From Nonomuraea sediminis (GTDB taxonomy: Bacteria; Actinomycetota; Actinomycetes; Streptosporangiales; Streptosporangiaceae), in contig NZ_JAHDTI010000010.1 of the NCBI RefSeq assembly GCF_018531495.1, positions 186,001 through 250,000 on the forward strand: a stretch of DNA of 64,000 nucleotides, read 5' to 3'. Of this stretch, positions 60,260 through 64,000 are shown piece after piece. The notes beneath the pieces were generated by a model. It was not told where the DNA came from and did no database searches. It saw nothing but the letters and a program-made list of their open reading frames with translations. Position 1 is the first letter of the stretch. Every line of letters starts with the position of its first letter. The translations under genes were made by a program, and so were the position numbers.

Positions 60260-61768
60260 ATGAGTTCAGATACGCCCTACCGATCAAGCCGGCGGGACGG
60301 CTTCCCCCGGCTGCTGCGCGCGGAGTGGACCAAGTTCCGCTCCGCGCGGGGCCGGGTGCTCACCATGGCGGCCTCCGTGCTGGTCACCGTGTCGCTCGGA
60401 CTGCTGGTCGCCGGGGGTGCCCGCACCACCTGCGTGACCGGGAAGGGCGAGGGTCCCTGCCCCGCGCCTTTGGTGGGTCCCGATGGCACGGCGGTGAACG
60501 ACAGGTACTACTTCGTGCACCAGCCGCTCAAGGGGAACGGCAGTATCACCGCCCGCGTGTCGGACATGACCGGGCAGATGCGGCTGCCGGACGCCGTCCC
60601 CGGGGTGCGCAACGTCATGAAGGGGGTGGTGCCGTGGGCGAAGGCCGGGCTCCTGATCAGGCAGAGCCTCACGCGAGGCACGCCGTACGCCGCTGTCATG
60701 CTCACCGGAGATCACGGCGTGCGGATGCAGTACAACTTCACCCACGACGTGCCCGGCGGTCCTCACAACGGCCCCCAGTGGCTGCGGCTGACCAGGTCGG
60801 GCGACACCATCACCGGCTACGAGTCGGACGACGGCAGGACGTGGGCCGAGATCAGCGCGGTCAAGCTGGCCGGGCTGCCGGAGACGGTCGAGATCGGACT
60901 GTTCGCCACCTCACCGGGCGTCCTGTGGGAGATGGCGAAAGCCTTCGCCCAGGCCACCGCCACCTTCGACCAGATCACCCTGCAGGGCGCGAACGGTTCG
61001 TGGCGCCGCGACGACGTCGGCGTCTCCATGGAGTCCGACGGCAAGACCCCGCATCATCCCGGCGGGGTCGTCGAGTCCGGCGACAAGCTCATCGTGACCG
61101 GAGGTGGTGACATCGGGCCCGCCACGGAGGAGGGCGGTCTGCGCGCTGACCTCATGCTGATCGGCGGGGGCGTGGGGCTGATCCTGGTGCTCGTGGTGGC
61201 GGTCTTGTTCTTCACGGCGGAACACCGGCGCGGGCTGATCGGGACCGGGCTGCCGGCCTCGCGGCTGCTGGCGGCCAAGGCCGTGGTGGTCGGCGCGGTC
61301 GCGTTCGTGGCGGGGCTGGTGACCTCGGGGGTCGTGGTCCCCGTCGGCCTGGCGATGTTGCGGGCCCATCAGAACCCGATCCAGCCGCTGACCCTGGGTA
61401 CCGAGCTGCGGGTGATCGTGGGCTACGCGGCGCTGGCCGCGGCGGCCGCCGTACTGGCTCTGGGCCTGGCCGCGCTGGTCAAGCGGGGCGTCGTCGCCAT
61501 CGGGCTGGCCATCGCGCTGGTCGTTGTGCCGTACCTGCTGGCGATCGCGGGGCTGGTGCCGTGGCTGCTGATGATCACCCCTGCCGCCGGGTTCGCGATC
61601 ACGCAGAGCGTCCCCACGTTCGCGCAGGTGGACGTGGATCAGTCGCTGATCGCGGGCTATTACCCGCTTCCGCCATGGGCAGGTTTGACCGTGATCTGCG
61701 GATATGCCGCCCTCGCCCTCGGGGCGGCGATAGCCGTACACCGCAGGAACGTCCATCGCATTCCCTGA
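60260..61768 (+). CDS. ABC-2-like permease with inserted concanavalin-like (DUF1349-type) domain
   Basis: 502 residues. N-terminal segment LLRAEWTKFRSARGRVLTM is typical of ABC-2 permeases, then one helix and an extracytoplasmic domain of about 230 residues with a DUF1349-like pattern (WLRLTRSGDTITGYESDDGRTWAEI, AGLPETVEIGLFATSP). It ends with five helices. No ATPase gene follows directly. The start ATG 60260 has no Shine-Dalgarno and a TACAAC 7 bp away, suggesting a leaderless mRNA. The adjacent TCS is its probable regulator. Confidence 0.88.
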   Translation: MSSDTPYRSSRRDGFPRLLRAEWTKFRSARGRVLTMAASVLVTVSLGLLVAGGARTTCVTGKGEGPCPAPLVGPDGTAVNDRYYFVHQPLKGNGSITARVSDMTGQMRLPDAVPGVRNVMKGVVPWAKAGLLIRQSLTRGTPYAAVMLTGDHGVRMQYNFTHDVPGGPHNGPQWLRLTRSGDTITGYESDDGRTWAEISAVKLAGLPETVEIGLFATSPGVLWEMAKAFAQATATFDQITLQGANGSWRRDDVGVSMESDGKTPHHPGGVVESGDKLIVTGGGDIGPATEEGGLRADLMLIGGGVGLILVLVVAVLFFTAEHRRGLIGTGLPASRLLAAKAVVVGAVAFVAGLVTSGVVVPVGLAMLRAHQNPIQPLTLGTELRVIVGYAALAAAAAVLALGLAALVKRGVVAIGLAIALVVVPYLLAIAGLVPWLLMITPAAGFAITQSVPTFAQVDVDQSLIAGYYPLPPWAGLTVICGYAALALGAAIAVHRRNVHRIP

Positions 61769-61829
61769 GGTGGGGTGTTGCGACGACCGCTAGAGCCCGC
61801 ATAGCCGTCGCCCCTGGGAGAACGTGTGG

Positions 61830-61855
61830 CCCGGGCTCCCGCGTGGGAGCCCGGG
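61830..61855. terminator. Hairpin terminator after the 60260 gene
   Basis: Perfect 11-bp stem CCCGGGCTCCC / GGGAGCCCGGG with a GCGT tetraloop, 62 bp after the stop codon. No poly-T, as usual in this GC range. It may also end transcripts of the leftward Gfo/Idh gene. Confidence 0.8.
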
Positions 61856-61874
61856 ACTCGAGTATCTCCAATGA

Positions 61875-61943
61875 CCCTCAGAGACCTGGCCTCTTCCAAG
61901 GCCCCTCAGAGACCCGGCCTCTTCCAAGGCCCCTCAGAGACCT
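61875..61943. repeat. 28-bp tandem repeat, about 2.5 copies
   Basis: The unit starting CCCTCAGAGACC and ending GCCTCTTCCAAGGC occurs at 61875, 61903 and 61931 (last one truncated after CCTCAGAGACCT). The first and second copies differ by single bases. It lies in the 282-bp intergenic space between the 60260 gene and the Gfo/Idh gene, for which I see no gene. Confidence 0.8.
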
Positions 61944-62050
61944 ACTAGCCCCTCCGGGGATCCGGAGACCTGCTTCTGGAAGGACCGGAGGCCGTGGGTG
62001 TGTTCAAGGGCTCGCCGGGAGCTGGGTGCCCTGGAAGGCGAGGGGTTCTC

Positions 62051-63148
62051 TCAGAGGGTTTGTTCGTGGGGGTTCCAGTTGGCAGGGAGTGGGGGTGGGA
62101 TGTCGACCGTGCTTGCCACTTCGACGGGCTCCCCGCTCGTGAGGGAGTCGTTGATGGACAGCATCGTGTCGAGGACGTGGTAGGCAAGCTCCCCCGAAGC
62201 CCGCTCCCCCACCCCCGCACGGATCGCGCGGGCGAGTTCGAGGGCGCCGGTGCCGCGTTGGGCGGTGTGGCCGTGGGGGGTGAGGGGCACGGGTTCGCGG
62301 GAGCCCAGCAGGTGCAGGGCCGTCGGGCCGTCGAAGCGGTTCGGGTCGGGGACGACCGCGGTGCCCAGGGTGCCGGTGACCTCGAAGAAGCCGGTACGCG
62401 CCAGACCGGAGTCGAAGGTGAGCAGCACCTGCGCCGAAGCCCCCGACTCGAAGGTCACCAGCGCGGTGACCGTCGTGGGCACCGTCACCTCGAACGAGGC
62501 CCCGGCCCGCGGCCCCGACCCGATCTCCCGCCTTTCACGCGCCCGCCCGCCCGCCGCGAACACCCGACGCACCGGCCCGAGCAACTGCACCAGCCCGGTC
62601 AGGTAGTAGGGACCCATGTCCATCAGCGGCCCGCCACCTGCCTGGAACAGGAACTCCGGGCTCGGATGCCACACCTCGGGCCCTGGCGTCTGGAAGAGCG
62701 TCAACGCCGTGAGCGGCGTCCCGATCCGTCCCTCGGCCACGGCCCGCCTGGCGGTCTGGAACCCGGCGCCGAGCACCGTGTCCGGCGCGCAGGCCACCCG
62801 CAGCCCGCCGGCGGCCGCCCGATCCAGCAGCGCCCGCCCCCCTGCCCGGTCGAGGGCTAACGGCTTCTCGGTCCACACGTGCTTGCCGGAGTCGAGCACC
62901 GCCAGGCCCACCTCGACATGCGCCGCCGGGATGGTCAGATTGACGACGATCTCGATGTCGTCGTCCGCGAGCAACTGCTCCACGCTTCCCGCACCTGCCA
63001 CGCCGTACTTGTCGGCCTGTGCCTTGGCCCGCTCGATATCGAGATCGGCCACGAAGCGCACCCGCAGATCGGGAAAGCTGGTCAGATTCTTCAGGTAGGT
63101 ATCGCTGATAACCCCAGCACCAACGACGCCAACCCCAACGACGCTCAT
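62051..63148 (-). CDS. Gfo/Idh/MocA family oxidoreductase
   Basis: 365 residues from ATG 63148, preceded by GGAGGGG. Rossmann GVGVVGAGVISDTYLKNL, the family's EKP motif in HVWTEKPLALDRAGG, and GGPLMDMGPYYLTGL. It should use NAD(P) to oxidise or reduce a sugar or inositol. With the isomerase encoded just upstream on the same strand, it is part of a sugar-catabolic operon extending beyond the window. Confidence 0.93.
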   Translation of the reverse strand: MSVVGVGVVGAGVISDTYLKNLTSFPDLRVRFVADLDIERAKAQADKYGVAGAGSVEQLLADDDIEIVVNLTIPAAHVEVGLAVLDSGKHVWTEKPLALDRAGGRALLDRAAAGGLRVACAPDTVLGAGFQTARRAVAEGRIGTPLTALTLFQTPGPEVWHPSPEFLFQAGGGPLMDMGPYYLTGLVQLLGPVRRVFAAGGRARERREIGSGPRAGASFEVTVPTTVTALVTFESGASAQVLLTFDSGLARTGFFEVTGTLGTAVVPDPNRFDGPTALHLLGSREPVPLTPHGHTAQRGTGALELARAIRAGVGERASGELAYHVLDTMLSINDSLTSGEPVEVASTVDIPPPLPANWNPHEQTL

Positions 63149-63275
63149 ACCCACCCCTCCACACACCCCACAGCCCGCTCCACCAGCTCGCTCATCCCGA
63201 ACCCCACGCGGCGGTCCCGCACCACCTGCTCGCCCTTCCCGGGCCCCACGCGGTGAGCTCGCACCACCAGCTCAC

Positions 63276-63728
63276 TCACGCCGCCCGACACCAGCACGAC
63301 GCCGCCGCGCCTGCGAACTCGCCCGCTGACGCAGCTCCGCTCGAGCGCAGCACCGCAGTTCCTGTGGGCTGGCGCGCTAACACCACACCACGTGAACGCA
63401 GCTCCGCCGAGACGTCCGGCTCGGCCGCTCCGCTCGAGCGCAGCACCGCCGTTTCTGTGGGCTGGCGCGCTAACACCACACCACGTGAACGCAGCCCGCT
63501 GAGACGTCGGGCTCGCTCGCTCACGCAGTGCCGCACGGGCACAACGTCACCGCGCCTGTGGGCTCGCCCGCTGACGGCGCTCAGCGTGAACGCGGCGCCG
63601 CCGTGCTCGTGGGCTCGCTTGCTCACGACGCGCCGCGCGAACACGGTGTGGCAGTTCTGTCGAGCTCGCACGTTCACGGCGTTCCGCACGAGCACGGCGG
63701 TGCCGCGGCTGTGGGCTTGGTCGTTCAC
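63276..63728 (-). CDS. Repeat-rich 150-residue ORF (17-residue units), possibly coding
   Basis: A frame starting at GTG 63728 that overlaps the isomerase stop by 4 bp (GTGA). It consists of diverged 17-residue units on the pattern VSxRAHxxGxxV (VSKRAHEHGGAAFTLSA, VSGRAHRRGDVVPVRHC), followed by a duplicated 31-residue segment containing LRSRGVVLARQPT. GC at third codon positions is high on this strand. Against coding: no homology recognised, and repeats also keep other frames open. Treat as uncertain; it may instead be a minisatellite. Confidence 0.35.
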   Translation of the reverse strand: MNDQAHSRGTAVLVRNAVNVRARQNCHTVFARRVVSKRAHEHGGAAFTLSAVSGRAHRRGDVVPVRHCVSERARRLSGLRSRGVVLARQPTETAVLRSSGAAEPDVSAELRSRGVVLARQPTGTAVLRSSGAASAGEFAGAAASCWCRAA

Positions 63729-63735
63729 GCCGCCT
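63334..63735. repeat. 51-bp degenerate tandem repeats with a nested 93-bp duplication
   Basis: Two nearly identical 93-bp units start at 63334 and 63427; in the first 69 bp they differ at only 2-3 bases. Downstream, exact 51-bp units begin at 63558, 63609 and 63660 with a partial unit at 63711, sharing a start like GTGGGCTCGC. Each length is a multiple of three (17 and 31 codons). The remaining gap 63149-63275 shows nothing recognisable. Confidence 0.85.
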
Positions 63736-64000
63736 CTCCGGTGAGGTAGGCGTAGCTGGCGGACAGGCCGTCGTAGATGTCGCCGTCGTAGTTGTCGAAC
63801 TCCACCACCCGCAGCGCCGACGGGGATGCCGCGAGCACATCGCGCATCGGGACCCGTCCTTGGCCTGCCGGGACCTGGCCGGTGGTGTCCTGGGCCAGGT
63901 CGCCGTCCTTGACGTGGATGGCGCGCACCCGGTCGCCCAGGCGGCGCAGCAGCTCGGGCGTGTCGGCGCCGCCGACGGTCGACCAGTAGGTGTCGACCTC
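63725..64000 (-). CDS. Sugar phosphate isomerase/epimerase (partial, N-terminus outside window)
   Basis: C-terminal 91 residues of a xylose-isomerase-like TIM-barrel protein: YWSTVGGADTPELLRRLGDR, VRAIHVKDGDL (metal-binding His/Lys region), and RVVEFDNYDGDIYDGLSASY with the conserved Glu. The rest is beyond base 64000. Encoded upstream of the Gfo/Idh gene in the same direction, as in many sugar or inositol operons. Confidence 0.87.
   Translation of the reverse strand, partial: EVDTYWSTVGGADTPELLRRLGDRVRAIHVKDGDLAQDTTGQVPAGQGRVPMRDVLAASPSALRVVEFDNYDGDIYDGLSASYAYLTGEAA

Noticed and set aside
61875..61943. Possible CRISPR array
   Set aside because: The 28-bp units are directly adjacent with no unique spacers, and no cas genes are present.
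63253..63749. Plus-strand ORFs over the repeat tract
   Set aside because: The repeat pattern shifts between two plus-strand frames and neither has a ribosome-binding site; the minus frame keeps one register.

Overview
The window is 64 kb of very GC-rich DNA with strong G/C third-position bias, many GTG starts, many 1-8 bp start/stop overlaps and a large load of TetR, ArsR, PadR, WYL and ECF sigma regulators. This points to a filamentous actinobacterium, most likely of the Streptosporangiaceae (Nonomuraea-like). That placement is inferred from gene content only. No rRNA, tRNA, CRISPR array, transposase or integrase was recognised. The window reads as a chromosomal accessory region with dense single-function loci.

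Layout. 1-6.8 kb: polyol utilisation locus (sorbitol/xylitol-type dehydrogenase, two ABC permeases and a Tat-lipoprotein binding protein, facing a xylulokinase and a mannitol 2-dehydrogenase-family enzyme). 6.8-11.2 kb: Ser/Thr kinase with an extracytoplasmic tail, secreted carboxylesterase, and a VOC protein/TetR pair with tandem operators. 11.1-16.4 kb: giant P-type ATPase, its membrane-anchored low-complexity partner and a 41-residue hydrophobic micropeptide. 16.9-18.5 kb: secreted GH114-like protein and a methyltransferase sharing a bidirectional terminator.

18.6-26.8 kb is the highlight: a compact class II lanthipeptide gene cluster made of a NarL-type two-component pair, a 61-residue precursor with a four-cysteine C-terminal half, LanM, an ABC exporter without a peptidase domain, and a translationally coupled berberine-bridge-type flavoprotein that should carry bicovalent FAD. 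Such an oxidase is not a standard lanthipeptide tailoring enzyme. It is followed by a PadR-membrane protein operon and a membrane alpha/beta hydrolase whose promoters carry the same tandem direct-repeat element.

30-64 kb: arginine deiminase, redox flavoproteins, hydrolases, an ArsR-MFS operon, two separate YCII/ECF42 sigma pairs, several TetR-controlled enzymes, a SigJ/SigG-like ECF factor, an HTH-DUF4180 pair, an MBL hydrolase-methyltransferase operon, ArsR-SRPBCC, RidA-DinB-WYL, an amidohydrolase, an OmpR-type two-component system facing a permease-like protein with an extracytoplasmic lectin-like insert, and at the end a Gfo/Idh oxidoreductase and a truncated sugar isomerase separated by a 51-bp/93-bp tandem-repeat tract. 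Regulation is unusually readable: about a dozen perfect inverted repeats sit at regulator promoters, and six starts look leaderless.
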